Positions 16,586 to 26,148 of a DNA stretch of 64,000 nucleotides are shown here, in pieces; position 1 is the stretch's first letter, and each line of letters starts with the position of its first letter. The stretch lies in assembly GCA_963665595.2 (NCBI GenBank), contig CAXXJK010000009.1, forward strand, positions 351,446 to 415,445. The letters are read 5' to 3'. The DNA is from G963665595 sp963665595. Lineage in GTDB: Bacteria > Actinomycetota > Coriobacteriia > Coriobacteriales > CADBOM01. Below the pieces are notes generated by a model. The model had not been told where the DNA came from and made no database searches. It saw nothing but the letters and a program-made list of their open reading frames with translations. Position numbers and translations under genes: made by a program.

Positions 16586-17572
16586 ATGCCTTATCTTGAA
16601 ACACCACTATCAATAGGTACCTTATCGCTTAAAAACCGTTTGGTCATGCCTCCCATGGGAACGAGAAAAGCTCTCGCAGACGGGGGCATAGGGGAAGAAT
16701 TAATCAGATATTATGACGAAAAATCAAAGGGTGGATACATAGGACTCATAGTATGTGAACACTGCTATATCACGAAGCAGGGGAAAAATCGCACTGGGCA
16801 GATTTCTGTTGCCGACGACAGCACTATTGATGGCTGGCGCACTATCGCAACAGTTATTCATAAAAACAATTCCAAGGCAATCATGCAACTCAATCATGCG
16901 GGAAGCGCGAGCGAGCCTATGGCAACCGGCTTTGAGGCCGTTGCCCCCACAAGCATCATGAATCCGCAATATCCTTGTAGCCTACCGAAAGAACTTACAG
17001 ACGAAGCGATCCAGCGTATTATTAAACAGTTTGCAGATGCAGCTCGTCGCGTACGGGAAGCCGGGTTTGACGGCGTTGAAATTCACTCCGCACACGGTTA
17101 TCTTCTTAACCAATTCTACTCTCCGCTCACCAATAAGAGAACAGACTCATACGGAGGCAATCTAAACGCACGGATCAAGATACACCTTGAAGTACTTGCA
17201 GCGGTACGGAGAACCATCGGAGATGACTTTCCCCTTTTTCTGCGTCTCGGTGCCTGCGATTACCATGAGGACGGCGTACAGATAACCGACAGCCTCAACG
17301 CTGCAGCACAATTTGTAAAAGCCGGTGTCGACGTATTGGACATCACGGGCGGTATGTCTGGATTCACACGACCCGGACACACAGAACCAGGCTATTTCTC
17401 GGAACTATCGGAAGCCATAAAACGTGAAGTATCGGTTCCCGTGATACTGACCGGTGGTATTACCGAGAAAAGCCAGGCGGACAATCTTCTTATGGAGAAC
17501 AAGGCCGATCTCATCGGAGTTGGAAGAGCAATCGCTCAGGATTCCACATGGGCAGCCCAAACCATGGGCTAG
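16586..17572 (+). CDS. NADH:flavin oxidoreductase, Old Yellow Enzyme family
   Basis: FMN-binding TIM-barrel oxidoreductase of 328 residues that would reduce an activated C=C bond with NAD(P)H. Family features are VMPPMGT near the start, LNHAGSAS, the catalytic-loop region IHSAHGYLLNQFYSP, then RTDSYGG, and the C-terminal phosphate-binding VGRAIAQDS. It lacks the C-terminal FeS/FAD domains of 2,4-dienoyl-CoA reductase, so it is a single-domain member; the substrate is unknown. The ATG at 16586 has AGAAAGG eight bases upstream; an in-frame ATG at 16559 has a weaker site. It is a single gene after a strong terminator. Confidence 0.92.
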   Translation: MPYLETPLSIGTLSLKNRLVMPPMGTRKALADGGIGEELIRYYDEKSKGGYIGLIVCEHCYITKQGKNRTGQISVADDSTIDGWRTIATVIHKNNSKAIMQLNHAGSASEPMATGFEAVAPTSIMNPQYPCSLPKELTDEAIQRIIKQFADAARRVREAGFDGVEIHSAHGYLLNQFYSPLTNKRTDSYGGNLNARIKIHLEVLAAVRRTIGDDFPLFLRLGACDYHEDGVQITDSLNAAAQFVKAGVDVLDITGGMSGFTRPGHTEPGYFSELSEAIKREVSVPVILTGGITEKSQADNLLMENKADLIGVGRAIAQDSTWAAQTMG

Positions 17573-17614
17573 CAGACTCCCCCATTGGTATCCTCTTACC
17601 TGAGGGCCATCAGT

Positions 17615-19351
17615 CTATTCTTCGATGAGATTGCCTAACGCAGCGTGAGCTTCTATGACCAGCTCTATGGCTTTAGCCACCACTTCATCGATCGGCACGG
17701 ATATCTTTTCTCCGGTTGCACGATCTTTAATTTCTGCCACACCTTCCGTCACGCCACGTTTACCACAGATGATCTGATAGGGCCAACCGATAAGATCAGC
17801 ATCAGCAAACTTGACTCCCGCGCGTTCATCGCGGTCATCGAGCACGGTCTGAATTCCCCGCGCAGCCAGTTCAGAAGCGATCGTTTCAGCAGCGGGAAAC
17901 ACGGTGGCATCGCCTACGCTGAGAGGAATAACGATGACTTCACCTGGACAGACAGAAATAGGCCAAATCATGCCGTTTTCGTCATTATGTTGTTCGACAA
18001 TTGCAGCCATGGTGCGGCTCACTCCGACACCATAACATCCCATAAGAAATGGGCGATCCTCACCGCTTTCGTCAGTATAAGTGGCGTTCATCGCACGAGA
18101 ATATTTTTCGCCTAATTGAAAAACCTGGCTGACCTCAATGCCACGAGCAATGCGCAAAGGCGCGCCGCAATCAGGACAACGGTCACCTGACTGAGCGGTA
18201 ATAAGATCTGCCCATTCAAGAATCTCAAAATCCTCGCCGAGACGGGCGCCCACCAAATGATAATCAGGCTCATTGGCACCAACAACCCAGCGCTCTAAAG
18301 ATTTAAGAGACTCATCGGCAATGCAATGAATGCCTTCGGGAATTCCCACAGGTCCAATATAGCCCTTAACAAGCCCGAATCGCGTCAGTTCAGCATCGTC
18401 AGCTAAGCGGAATCCTTTGACAACATGGGATATCTTTATCTCGTTTACCTCATGATCACCCGGAACAAACAATAGATAGGGGCTTTCGTTCTCGTCAATT
18501 CCCACAAGCGCCTTGACCGTCGCAGATTCATCAACGTTCAAAAAAGCAGCAAGCGCAGCGATGGTAGAAACACCTGGTGTATGTATCTTCTCTTGGTGAT
18601 CGGCCAAATAGCCCGTGGGGCATGCCTTGCCCTGCGCAACTTCAGTGTTTGATGCAAATCCACAGTCACAGTAGACAAGTTCTGCCTCTCCCGCATCCGC
18701 TAGCGCCATGAACTCGATAGTGACCTTGCCGCCAATCTGACCAGAGTCCGCCTCAACAGGGCGATATTCAAGACCACAGCGAACGCAGATATTGCCATAG
18801 GCGCGAGCCATGTCATCATAGTGCTCTTGCAAAGATTCCTGCGAAGAGTGAAAGCTATAGGCATCTTTCATGATGAATTCGCGGCCGCGTAATAATCCAA
18901 AACGTGGGCGTATTTCATCGCGAAACTTCACCTGAATTTGAAACACCGATTTAGGTAACTCACGATAGCTGCGCAGCTCATTGCGCATGATAGAAGTTAC
19001 CAATTCTTCATGAGTTGGCCCGAGACAAAATCCACGATCGTGGCGGTCACTCAAACGCATCAATTCAGGCCCATAATCATCCCAACGACCCGATTCATGC
19101 CAGAGCTCGCTTGGCTGTAGCGCCGGCATGAGGATTTCCTGCGAACCCACCGCATTCATTTCATCACGAACGATGTCTTCGATCTTGCGCAGAACAATGG
19201 AGCCAAGAGGAAGAAAACTATATACTCCCGCCGCAACCTTACGAATCATAGCGCCACGCGTTAAAAGACGATGAGAGGCAATCTCTGCATCAACCGGATC
19301 CTCTTTGAGAGTCGGCGCATATAGAACACTCATGCATGTATAGGATTCCAC
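17615..19351 (-). CDS. proS: prolyl-tRNA synthetase, bacterial type with editing domain
   Basis: Charges tRNA-Pro. The 578 residues match the bacterial type carrying the INS editing domain (about 225-400) inserted between motifs 2 and 3. Motif 2 is FRDEIRPRFGLLRGREF near residue 145, followed by IMKDAYSF; motif 3 is GVGVSRTMAAI near 445; the C-terminal anticodon-binding domain contains DDRDERAGVKFADADLIG. The start is GTG at 19349-19351 with AGGAGGAG seven bases upstream, clearly better than the ATG six codons later. It is the last gene of the pyrH-to-proS run. Confidence 0.97.
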   Translation of the reverse strand: MESYTCMSVLYAPTLKEDPVDAEIASHRLLTRGAMIRKVAAGVYSFLPLGSIVLRKIEDIVRDEMNAVGSQEILMPALQPSELWHESGRWDDYGPELMRLSDRHDRGFCLGPTHEELVTSIMRNELRSYRELPKSVFQIQVKFRDEIRPRFGLLRGREFIMKDAYSFHSSQESLQEHYDDMARAYGNICVRCGLEYRPVEADSGQIGGKVTIEFMALADAGEAELVYCDCGFASNTEVAQGKACPTGYLADHQEKIHTPGVSTIAALAAFLNVDESATVKALVGIDENESPYLLFVPGDHEVNEIKISHVVKGFRLADDAELTRFGLVKGYIGPVGIPEGIHCIADESLKSLERWVVGANEPDYHLVGARLGEDFEILEWADLITAQSGDRCPDCGAPLRIARGIEVSQVFQLGEKYSRAMNATYTDESGEDRPFLMGCYGVGVSRTMAAIVEQHNDENGMIWPISVCPGEVIVIPLSVGDATVFPAAETIASELAARGIQTVLDDRDERAGVKFADADLIGWPYQIICGKRGVTEGVAEIKDRATGEKISVPIDEVVAKAIELVIEAHAALGNLIEE

Positions 19352-19426
19352 GAATTATCTCCTCCTGAACCACGGGAACGCTTATAGTTTTTAACACACC
19401 ACGAGCGAATTTGTTAATTTATTCTA

Positions 19427-20539
19427 TCAAAGAGTCGGGGTTTCGTTTTCAAGACGCTCGATTTCTTCGAAAAGTGCTTCGACAATCTCACTCTCGGAAA
19501 CTTTCTTGATTATTTTGCCGTGAACGAATATAACTCCTTCGCCATTACCACCAGCCATGCCGACATCTGCGTCGTGAGCCTCTCCCGGACCGTTTACCAC
19601 ACAGCCCATAACAGCAATCTTTAAAGGAGAATGAATCGATGACAGACGATTCTCAACATCACTTGCAAGTTTTATAAGATTTATCTCGCATCGTCCACAG
19701 GTGGGACAGCTAATCAGTTCCGGCGTACGCCGCCGCAAACCAAGCGCCCCCAATATCTCCCATGCAACTCGCACCTCTTCGCATACATCCCCCGTCAGAG
19801 AGACGCGCATAGTATCGCCTATCCCTTCCGAAAGCAACGTGCCTAATGCGATGGCAGATTTGACGCTACCTTGGCGCAGCGTGCCCGCCTCAGTAACACC
19901 GATATGTAAGGGAAGATGAGGCAGTTCCCGCGCGAGCAAACGATAGGTGGTAAGCGTATCGCACACATCATGGACCTTTGCAGAAACGACTATATCAGTA
20001 AAGCCTTGAGACTCAAAATAGCTAACAAACCCACGGGCGCTCTCAACGAGCTTCTCCGGCAATGTCCAATTTTTCTTATCTCGTATTGAATTCTCCAGTG
20101 ACCCCGCATTAACTCCGATACGAATAGGAATTTTTGCACACACAGCAGCTTCAATCACCGCTTGAACATTTTTTAATGACCCTATATTTCCTGGATTAAT
20201 GCGTAACTTCGCGGCCCCCCGGGCAGCCGCTTGAACGGCAAGCCGATAATCAAAATGAATATCAGCCACTACCGGCAAGGGAGAACGTGCACATATCTCT
20301 TCGAACGAATCAAGGACCGTGGCATCAGGTATAGCAACGCGGACAATCTCACATCCGACATCGCATAGTCGCCCTATCTGCTCGAGGCACGCGTCGACAT
20401 CAGATGTGGAGGTTGAGAGCATTGACTGTACCGCAACGGGTGCCCCACCGCCTATACGCACACCCTTGATTGATATTTCTCGTGTTTGACTGTTTGGCTT
20501 CAACGTCCCTACAGTAGCAAAATTTTCATCCGAGAACAT
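19427..20539 (-). CDS. ispG: 4-hydroxy-3-methylbut-2-enyl diphosphate synthase (MEP pathway)
   Basis: Reduces MEcPP to HMBPP in the penultimate step of isoprenoid precursor synthesis, using a 4Fe-4S cluster. The 370 residues have the N-terminal TIM barrel (GAPVAVQSMLSTSTSDV; LRINPGNIGS) and the C-terminal cluster domain with Cys in CPTCGRC and in GCVVNGPGEA. Its ATG lies inside the rseP end (14-base overlap) with AGGATGTGA as ribosome site. It belongs to the same run as dxr, which makes the first committed step of the pathway. Confidence 0.97.
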   Translation of the reverse strand: MFSDENFATVGTLKPNSQTREISIKGVRIGGGAPVAVQSMLSTSTSDVDACLEQIGRLCDVGCEIVRVAIPDATVLDSFEEICARSPLPVVADIHFDYRLAVQAAARGAAKLRINPGNIGSLKNVQAVIEAAVCAKIPIRIGVNAGSLENSIRDKKNWTLPEKLVESARGFVSYFESQGFTDIVVSAKVHDVCDTLTTYRLLARELPHLPLHIGVTEAGTLRQGSVKSAIALGTLLSEGIGDTMRVSLTGDVCEEVRVAWEILGALGLRRRTPELISCPTCGRCEINLIKLASDVENRLSSIHSPLKIAVMGCVVNGPGEAHDADVGMAGGNGEGVIFVHGKIIKKVSESEIVEALFEEIERLENETPTL

Positions 20540-21824
20540 AGTTATTCACATCCTGAAACACGGTTATCATAAAGATGAAAAGAAAGAACGTAAGACCGAT
20601 GGCGGCATACCAGTTTTGAAACGTAGGAGACGCTACTTTACGCGTAATGCGCTGATAACACTCAATCACAATCCTGCCTCCATCGAGAGGAAGAATAGGA
20701 AGCAAATTTGCAAGCCCGATTGAAAGTGAAACCTCAGCGCAGAGTACAATGAAATCCAGCCCGCCCAGCGACGCTGCGTCCTTTGCCACATACGACACGC
20801 CGACAATCGATAGAGAATTTTGCACAGTTGAGGTAAAGCGAAACGGATTGAATAGCGAAATTATCGCGCCAGCAACAACACCTATATAGTAAAAGCAAAG
20901 CTGGATTGCCTCAAAAAATCCGTAGGATACATGACGGACGCCCGCCGTTACCCCCAGAAACGCACCCCCGGAGCCGTTGTCGCCAAGAACAATATCATGC
21001 GTGTACGTCACGCCATTACGGTCGGCAACGACCATCACAGTATCGCCCGGCTTATGAGATGAGAGTGTAGCACCGAGGTCAGACCACGAGTCTATTGCTA
21101 CTCCATCGCAGGAAATAAGCGTATCTCCCGCTTCAAACCCCGCTTCATATGCGGGCGAATTTTCGATGACAGAACCAAGAGTACGGTCTGGTTGATAGGA
21201 ACCGAGTATCATGATGGAAGCCGTTATTATCACAATAAAAAATAATACGTTGAACAAGCTGCCCGCAAACAACGTGACCATGCGCTTCCAAAATGGTCGT
21301 GCATCATACGTCTGGGCATACTCCGATGCAATAAATTTCTCATCGGTAGCAACCTCACGTGCTTCTCCTAGTGCGTAGCCATCAATTTCTGGTGCCTGAT
21401 ATTTATAGGAACCCATACCGTCTTTACTACGAATACGCGTAACAGTGCCCCAGTCAAAAAGAGTCTCAAGACAAGACTCAAGATCAAAATCAAGACGCTT
21501 CGCATCATTTGGGAGCGCGGCGATACGCAAACTTCCATATTTGCATAGATACACATAGGCGCGTGCAATCTCGCGTTGTCCACAAGAGGGTGTCTGCATA
21601 CCCGCAATACGATTGTAGCCACCCAATGGAATGCAAGTAAGGGCAAATCGAGTCCCTTTACGTGTGGTGTGTCCCACAGAAGGAACGCCCGGCAACCCCA
21701 TGGCAAATTCATTGACACGCATGCCAAAAATCCGTGCAGCAAGAAAATGACCTACCTCATGGACAAGAATGATCACGGTCAGCAGAACTAGGCCCCAGAA
21801 CACGACAAGAATAGTTTCTATCAC
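20526..21824 (-). CDS. rseP: site-2 intramembrane metalloprotease RseP/YluC family
   Basis: Membrane zinc protease that cleaves membrane-bound regulators within the bilayer. The first segment carries HEVGH (His22, Glu23, His26); one PDZ domain (about 205-285, NSPAYEAGFEAGDTLIS) precedes the LDG motif in PILPLDGGRIV near 390. Between the first two membrane segments is an unusually long insert (about residues 77-172) containing CLETLFDWGTVTRIRS. The start is GTG at 21822-21824 with AAAGGAG five bases upstream; a longer reading frame exists but would overlap dxr. It lies ten bases after dxr. Confidence 0.93.
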   Translation of the reverse strand: MIETILVVFWGLVLLTVIILVHEVGHFLAARIFGMRVNEFAMGLPGVPSVGHTTRKGTRFALTCIPLGGYNRIAGMQTPSCGQREIARAYVYLCKYGSLRIAALPNDAKRLDFDLESCLETLFDWGTVTRIRSKDGMGSYKYQAPEIDGYALGEAREVATDEKFIASEYAQTYDARPFWKRMVTLFAGSLFNVLFFIVIITASIMILGSYQPDRTLGSVIENSPAYEAGFEAGDTLISCDGVAIDSWSDLGATLSSHKPGDTVMVVADRNGVTYTHDIVLGDNGSGGAFLGVTAGVRHVSYGFFEAIQLCFYYIGVVAGAIISLFNPFRFTSTVQNSLSIVGVSYVAKDAASLGGLDFIVLCAEVSLSIGLANLLPILPLDGGRIVIECYQRITRKVASPTFQNWYAAIGLTFFLFIFMITVFQDVNNYVLG

Positions 21825-21834
21825 ATCCGCTCCT

Positions 21835-23007
21835 TTATCTTCTCCGTGATTCAAGATAGCCGAACGCTTGGTTGCGCGCCCAGGCATCAACGGTCTCAAG
21901 CTGATCTAACGACTCAACGGCTTCAATCTCGTGAGACTCAAGCGCAGCAGCGACAATACCCTCTATATCGAGAAACCCACAACGCTGAGAGAGAAATGCC
22001 GCAACCGCAACCTCATTTGCAGCGTTGAGAACCGCTGGCGCTGTACCACCTGCTCGTCCAGCTTCGAGAGCAAGCTTCAAACAACCAAACGTTTCGAAAT
22101 CAGGAGCCTCAAAAGTAAGGGCCCCTAGACGAGTGAAATCCAAAGGAGCCAACGGCATCTCCCAGCGATCCGGCCAGCCCAATGCGTACTGAATAGGAAT
22201 ACGCATATCGGTAACACCTAGATGTGCTTTGACAGAACCGTCGCAGTATTCAACCATAGAATGAATACAGCTCTGCGGATGTATTACAATCCGTATATCA
22301 TCGTAGGAAGCAGCAAACAGATGGTGCGCTTCAATAACCTCAAGACCCTTGTTCATGAGCGTAGAAGAATCAACTGATATCTTCGGGCCCATGCGCCAAG
22401 TAGGGTGTTCTAACGCCTGTGCGGAAGTCATAGGCGTGAGCTCTTCTCGCGTGTACCCCCTGAACGGACCTCCTGATGCGGTGATCCAAAAGCGCGCAAC
22501 ACGTGAACGGTCCTCGCCAAGCAAACACTGAAACAAAGCCGAATGCTCAGAGTCAACGGGTAAGAGAAGCCCCCCGGTCTCACAAGCAAGAGGCATAAGC
22601 AGATCGCCGCCCACCACAAGAGACTCTTTATTCGCTAAAGCAAGACGCTTTTTCTGTATGAGTGCGCGATAACTCGCGCGCAAACCAGCAATACCGACAA
22701 GAGCATTGAGCACGGTATCGCAAGCAATGGCATCAATAAGCATCTCCGCACTGTCTTCGCCCCAGAGAATCTCAACATTTTCAGGCAAGCGATCGAGGGC
22801 TGGATGTCCCTTCTGGGACACATCCCCTATCGCAAGTGCCTGTACCTCGAAGCGAAGAGCCTGTTCGACTGCATAATCGACCGATCGATATACCGATATA
22901 CCAACAATTTTTGCTTGATCGGCATGGTGAGAAACGACATCTAGTGTCTGTCTTCCGATAGACCCCGAACAGCCCAGAACAACAATGCGCTGGAAAGATG
23001 CAGCCAT
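21835..23007 (-). CDS. dxr: 1-deoxy-D-xylulose 5-phosphate reductoisomerase
   Basis: Converts DXP to MEP with NADPH and a divalent metal. The 390 residues begin with the nucleotide-binding loop GCSGSIG (12-18). The active site includes VDSEHSALFQCL and the ASGGPFRG loop (near 210-225), then STLMNKGLEVIEAH. The ATG at 23005-23007 has AAGAAGTTGATC, matching the extended anti-Shine-Dalgarno at ten of twelve bases; in-frame starts at 23043 and 23109 have no such site. Gene order cdsA-dxr-rseP is the conserved one. Confidence 0.95.
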   Translation of the reverse strand: MAASFQRIVVLGCSGSIGRQTLDVVSHHADQAKIVGISVYRSVDYAVEQALRFEVQALAIGDVSQKGHPALDRLPENVEILWGEDSAEMLIDAIACDTVLNALVGIAGLRASYRALIQKKRLALANKESLVVGGDLLMPLACETGGLLLPVDSEHSALFQCLLGEDRSRVARFWITASGGPFRGYTREELTPMTSAQALEHPTWRMGPKISVDSSTLMNKGLEVIEAHHLFAASYDDIRIVIHPQSCIHSMVEYCDGSVKAHLGVTDMRIPIQYALGWPDRWEMPLAPLDFTRLGALTFEAPDFETFGCLKLALEAGRAGGTAPAVLNAANEVAVAAFLSQRCGFLDIEGIVAAALESHEIEAVESLDQLETVDAWARNQAFGYLESRRR

Positions 23008-23066
23008 ACGATCAACTTCTTTCTTACTGCCAGCACGAGACATTGATGTCTCGATAAAAGATACGA

Positions 23067-23945
23067 TTAGAACACACCGGTAATCAGAAAATACAACACG
23101 GCGACGCATACTGATAAAAGAAGCGAGTCCATACGATCAAGAAGCCCGCCATGGCCTCTGAGAATATTTCCAGAGTCTTTATGACCAGTAGAACGCTTGA
23201 TGCGTGATTCTACAAGATCGCCCAGCACCGCCGCAAGCGAACAGAGTATACCGCCGATAATAGCCCACCAAATAGTTTGATGCACATCCGGAATAAAAAG
23301 AAACGTACACCAGATGACAATGGTAGCAGCCATGCCACCATAGAAACCCTCATAGGATTTCTTGGGAGAAATACGGGGAGCAAATTTATGTTTCCCCCAT
23401 GCTCTGCCGATAAAGAATGCCATGGTGTCATTTGCCCATACGGAAAAAATAACACCATATGCAAGAAAGGCGGAACTTGGTTCGGTCAGTTCACCGCGTA
23501 TAAGAACCACGGCGGTAAGTATGAGTCCCGTGTAAAACGCTCCGAAAAACGTAATAGCAACATCTGTTATGCGCGCACGCATATAAAACACGTACCACAC
23601 CATCAAAGCGGCCAGCAAAAGAAGAGTGAGATAGATGACACCATAAAAACCAAAGATCGCATAGGATAAGGGATACAGCCCCGCGGCGATAGTTCCGATA
23701 AGTTCATTGGGAAGTTTTGCGTCAGTTCTGAGAAGTGCATAGAATTCAAAAGCACAAACCGCCGCAATAAGCGAGAATGCGATAACGGTAGGCCAATAAC
23801 CAATGAAGATGACCAGTGTGATCGTGCCCGCAAAGACAGCTCCAGAAATAACCCGATCCAGTGATCGTTCTGGTTTTATTTCGGCCGATGTATTTTGTTC
23901 TATCTTAAGATCGGAAGTGTCATGTCCGCCTGCGTCATCATTCAT
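23067..23945 (-). CDS. cdsA: phosphatidate cytidylyltransferase
   Basis: Makes CDP-diacylglycerol, the precursor of phospholipids, in the membrane. The 292 residues have a polar N-terminal tail of about 30 residues, seven to eight membrane segments, and the family signature near the C-terminus: SPKKSYEGFYGG, then DLVESRIKR and KDSGNILRGHGGLLDRMDS. Its ATG overlaps the uppS stop (ATGA). Grouping with uppS, dxr and rseP is widespread in bacteria. Confidence 0.96.
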   Translation of the reverse strand: MNDDAGGHDTSDLKIEQNTSAEIKPERSLDRVISGAVFAGTITLVIFIGYWPTVIAFSLIAAVCAFEFYALLRTDAKLPNELIGTIAAGLYPLSYAIFGFYGVIYLTLLLLAALMVWYVFYMRARITDVAITFFGAFYTGLILTAVVLIRGELTEPSSAFLAYGVIFSVWANDTMAFFIGRAWGKHKFAPRISPKKSYEGFYGGMAATIVIWCTFLFIPDVHQTIWWAIIGGILCSLAAVLGDLVESRIKRSTGHKDSGNILRGHGGLLDRMDSLLLSVCVAVLYFLITGVF

Positions 23946-24733
23946 TTTACTCCGCCAAATCTGCGATCCCGTCGTTGATATTCAATGATGGAACGAAGCA
24001 GCTCATATCTATCAAAATCTGGCCACAGCGTGTCTGTAATGTATAGTTCGCTATACGCACACTGCCAAAGCAGAAAATTTGACAGACGAAACTCTCCACT
24101 CGTCCGAATGAGAAGATCCGGATCAGGTATGCCAGCAGTAAATAGTCGCTCAGAAATCATATCCTCAGTAACCCCGTCTACCAGTAAGTCAGGAGAAAGG
24201 GTTCCCTGACGGTATTCATCTAAGAGGCGGGAGATCGCGCTGGCTATTTCGTCGCGACCTCCATAATTTACCGCCATGGTAAGAGTGAGCCCATCGTTAT
24301 CCTTGGTACGTTCAATAGAATCTTCGAAAACCTTACGGGTTTCCTCAGGCAAAGCATCTATGCGACCAATAAGTTTTACGCGGGCGTGTTCTTCCTCGAG
24401 TCCCGGCAATTCATCGGCCATAGTCGTAGCAAAAAGATTCATCAAAAGATCAACCTCTTGCTGTGGGCGATTCCAATTTTCTGTCGAAAATGAGTAGATG
24501 GTCAGATAGCGAACTCCCAAATCATTACAGGCTTTGATAGCCTCGCGAACGCCTTCAACGCCAGCAATGTGACCAGCACCACGGGGAAATCCTTGAGACT
24601 GTGCCCACCTGCCATTCCCGTCCATAATGATAGCAATATGCACGGGAATTCTTGAAAGATCGAAATCATCAAGATTCAGATCCCCTGGAACTTCGGGGAA
24701 TTTGTCCAAGAATTTTTCTCGCATCAAAGCCAC
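23942..24733 (-). CDS. uppS: isoprenyl (undecaprenyl) diphosphate synthase
   Basis: Cis-prenyltransferase that extends FPP with IPP to the C55 carrier for peptidoglycan precursors. The 263 residues carry catalytic Asp38 in IIMDGNGRWAQ, the conserved SFSTENWNRP segment, and RTSGEFRLSNFLLWQ with YITDTLWPDF near the C-terminus. The start is GTG at 24731-24733, one base after the frr stop, with GGAG seven bases upstream. An in-frame ATG three codons later and a longer frame overlapping frr are less likely. Confidence 0.96.
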   Translation of the reverse strand: MALMREKFLDKFPEVPGDLNLDDFDLSRIPVHIAIIMDGNGRWAQSQGFPRGAGHIAGVEGVREAIKACNDLGVRYLTIYSFSTENWNRPQQEVDLLMNLFATTMADELPGLEEEHARVKLIGRIDALPEETRKVFEDSIERTKDNDGLTLTMAVNYGGRDEIASAISRLLDEYRQGTLSPDLLVDGVTEDMISERLFTAGIPDPDLLIRTSGEFRLSNFLLWQCAYSELYITDTLWPDFDRYELLRSIIEYQRRDRRFGGVK

Positions 24734-24734
24734 G

Positions 24735-25292
24735 TCAGATCTCCATGACCTCTGATTCTTTGGCGACCAGCCTGTCATCAATCTCCTTTATAAAACGATC
24801 CGTAAGTTTTTGAATCTCAGACTCTGCCCTGCGAAGATCGTCCTCAGAAACCTCGCCGTCTTTCTTCATACGATCAAGGCGATTATTGGCATCCCGCCGC
24901 GCATTACGGACGGCCACCCGTGTCTCTTCAGCATACTTATGACATTGTTTGACTAGTTCGCGACGTCGCTCTTCAGTGGGCAACGGAAACGGCAAGCGTA
25001 TGACCGTACCATCATTACTGGGCATTATGCCTAGGTCGCTTGATTGTATCGCTTTCTCAATACCTGAAAGAATCGACTTATCCCACGGCTCGACCACCAG
25101 CAGATTCGCCTCAGGCGACTTAACACCCGCAAGCTGAGTTATGGGAGTTGATGCGCCATAGTAGTCAACCATTATCCGGTCAAGTACTGCTGCACTGGCA
25201 CGGCCAGTACGGACAGCGTTGAACTCACTTTCAAGACCTTCAATACGTTTCCTCATAGCCGCTTCTGCAGTAGCAATAATTTCAGATGACAT
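24735..25292 (-). CDS. frr: ribosome recycling factor
   Basis: Splits post-termination ribosomes together with EF-G. The 185 residues are all family: an N-terminal helix with AVRTGRASAAVLDRI, the beta domain with SPEANLLVVEPWD, and long helices with CHKYAEETRVAVRNARRDA. The ATG at 25290-25292 has AGGGG nine bases upstream; a TTG three codons earlier is an alternative. It lies 12 bases after pyrH, the common pyrH-frr pair. Confidence 0.97.
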   Translation of the reverse strand: MSSEIIATAEAAMRKRIEGLESEFNAVRTGRASAAVLDRIMVDYYGASTPITQLAGVKSPEANLLVVEPWDKSILSGIEKAIQSSDLGIMPSNDGTVIRLPFPLPTEERRRELVKQCHKYAEETRVAVRNARRDANNRLDRMKKDGEVSEDDLRRAESEIQKLTDRFIKEIDDRLVAKESEVMEI

Positions 25293-25304
25293 AATCCTCA
25301 ACCC

Positions 25305-26018
25305 CTAACTAACGATAGTCCCAACATTCTCACCTCTGAGAGCGCGATACATATTGCCCTCTTCCTCAAGATTGAACACGATGATTGGAAGATTATTATC
25401 CATGCACAGCGAGGTAGCTGTTGAGTCCATGACATGAATATCTTTGGTTAATACATCAATATATGAAATTTTTTCGAAACGTATGGCATCATCAAACTTC
25501 TTAGGATCTTTATCATATATCCCGTCAACCTTGGTGGCCTTCAACACACATTCAGCATCAATTTCACAGGCACGCAGAGCGGCAGCGGTGTCTGTCGTAA
25601 AGTAGGGATTACCGGTTCCGGCTGCAAAAATCACTAAGCGTCCTTTTTCGAGGTGACGTGCAGCACGCCTCCTGATATATGGCTCAGCTATTTGTTTCAT
25701 CTCGATTGCGGTCTGAACTCGCGTCTGAACCCCTATCCGCTCAAGAGCCTCCTGCAATGCCAAAGCGTTCATCACCGTAGCCAGCATGCCGATAGAATCA
25801 GCCTGAGCACGATCCATACCCTCTGAAGAGGCAGCCATCCCACGAAAGATGTTGCCGCCTCCGATGACAATGGCAATCTCGATTCCTTCTGCGTTCAGCT
25901 CCTTGAGCTGACGTGCAACAATATTTAAAACCTTGGGGTCGATGCCATACCCCACTTCGCCGACAAACGCTTCGCCTGACAGTTTCAGTAAAATACGGCT
26001 GTACAGAAAATCACTCAA
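25305..26018 (-). CDS. pyrH: UMP kinase
   Basis: Phosphorylates UMP to UDP for pyrimidine nucleotide synthesis. The 237 residues have the amino-acid kinase fold, with LLKLSGEAFVG at the start, VIGGGNIFRG, and FAAGTGNPYFTTDTAAALRA. The start is TTG at 26016-26018 with AGGAG six bases upstream; no in-frame ATG lies nearby that would keep the conserved N-terminal strand. It is separated from tsf by a strong terminator, so it begins a new transcript that runs to proS. Confidence 0.96.
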   Translation of the reverse strand: MSDFLYSRILLKLSGEAFVGEVGYGIDPKVLNIVARQLKELNAEGIEIAIVIGGGNIFRGMAASSEGMDRAQADSIGMLATVMNALALQEALERIGVQTRVQTAIEMKQIAEPYIRRRAARHLEKGRLVIFAAGTGNPYFTTDTAAALRACEIDAECVLKATKVDGIYDKDPKKFDDAIRFEKISYIDVLTKDIHVMDSTATSLCMDNNLPIIVFNLEEEGNMYRALRGENVGTIVS

Positions 26019-26083
26019 GATATTCTCCTATCTATTACTTTGAGAACATAATAACAAAGCCTTAGTACTATGAGACAAAGAAA

Positions 26084-26109
26084 ATGGACCCTCCTTACGG
26101 AGAGCCCAT
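26084..26109 (-). terminator. strong hairpin terminator after rpsB-tsf
   Basis: Eleven-base stem (26084-26094 with 26099-26109, two G-T pairs) closed by a GTAA tetraloop. On the minus strand it is 39 bases after the tsf stop and is followed by TTTTCTTTGTC. Confidence 0.85.
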
Positions 26110-26148
26110 TTATTACGGCATTTTCACATGTATCCGCTACTTCAACAC

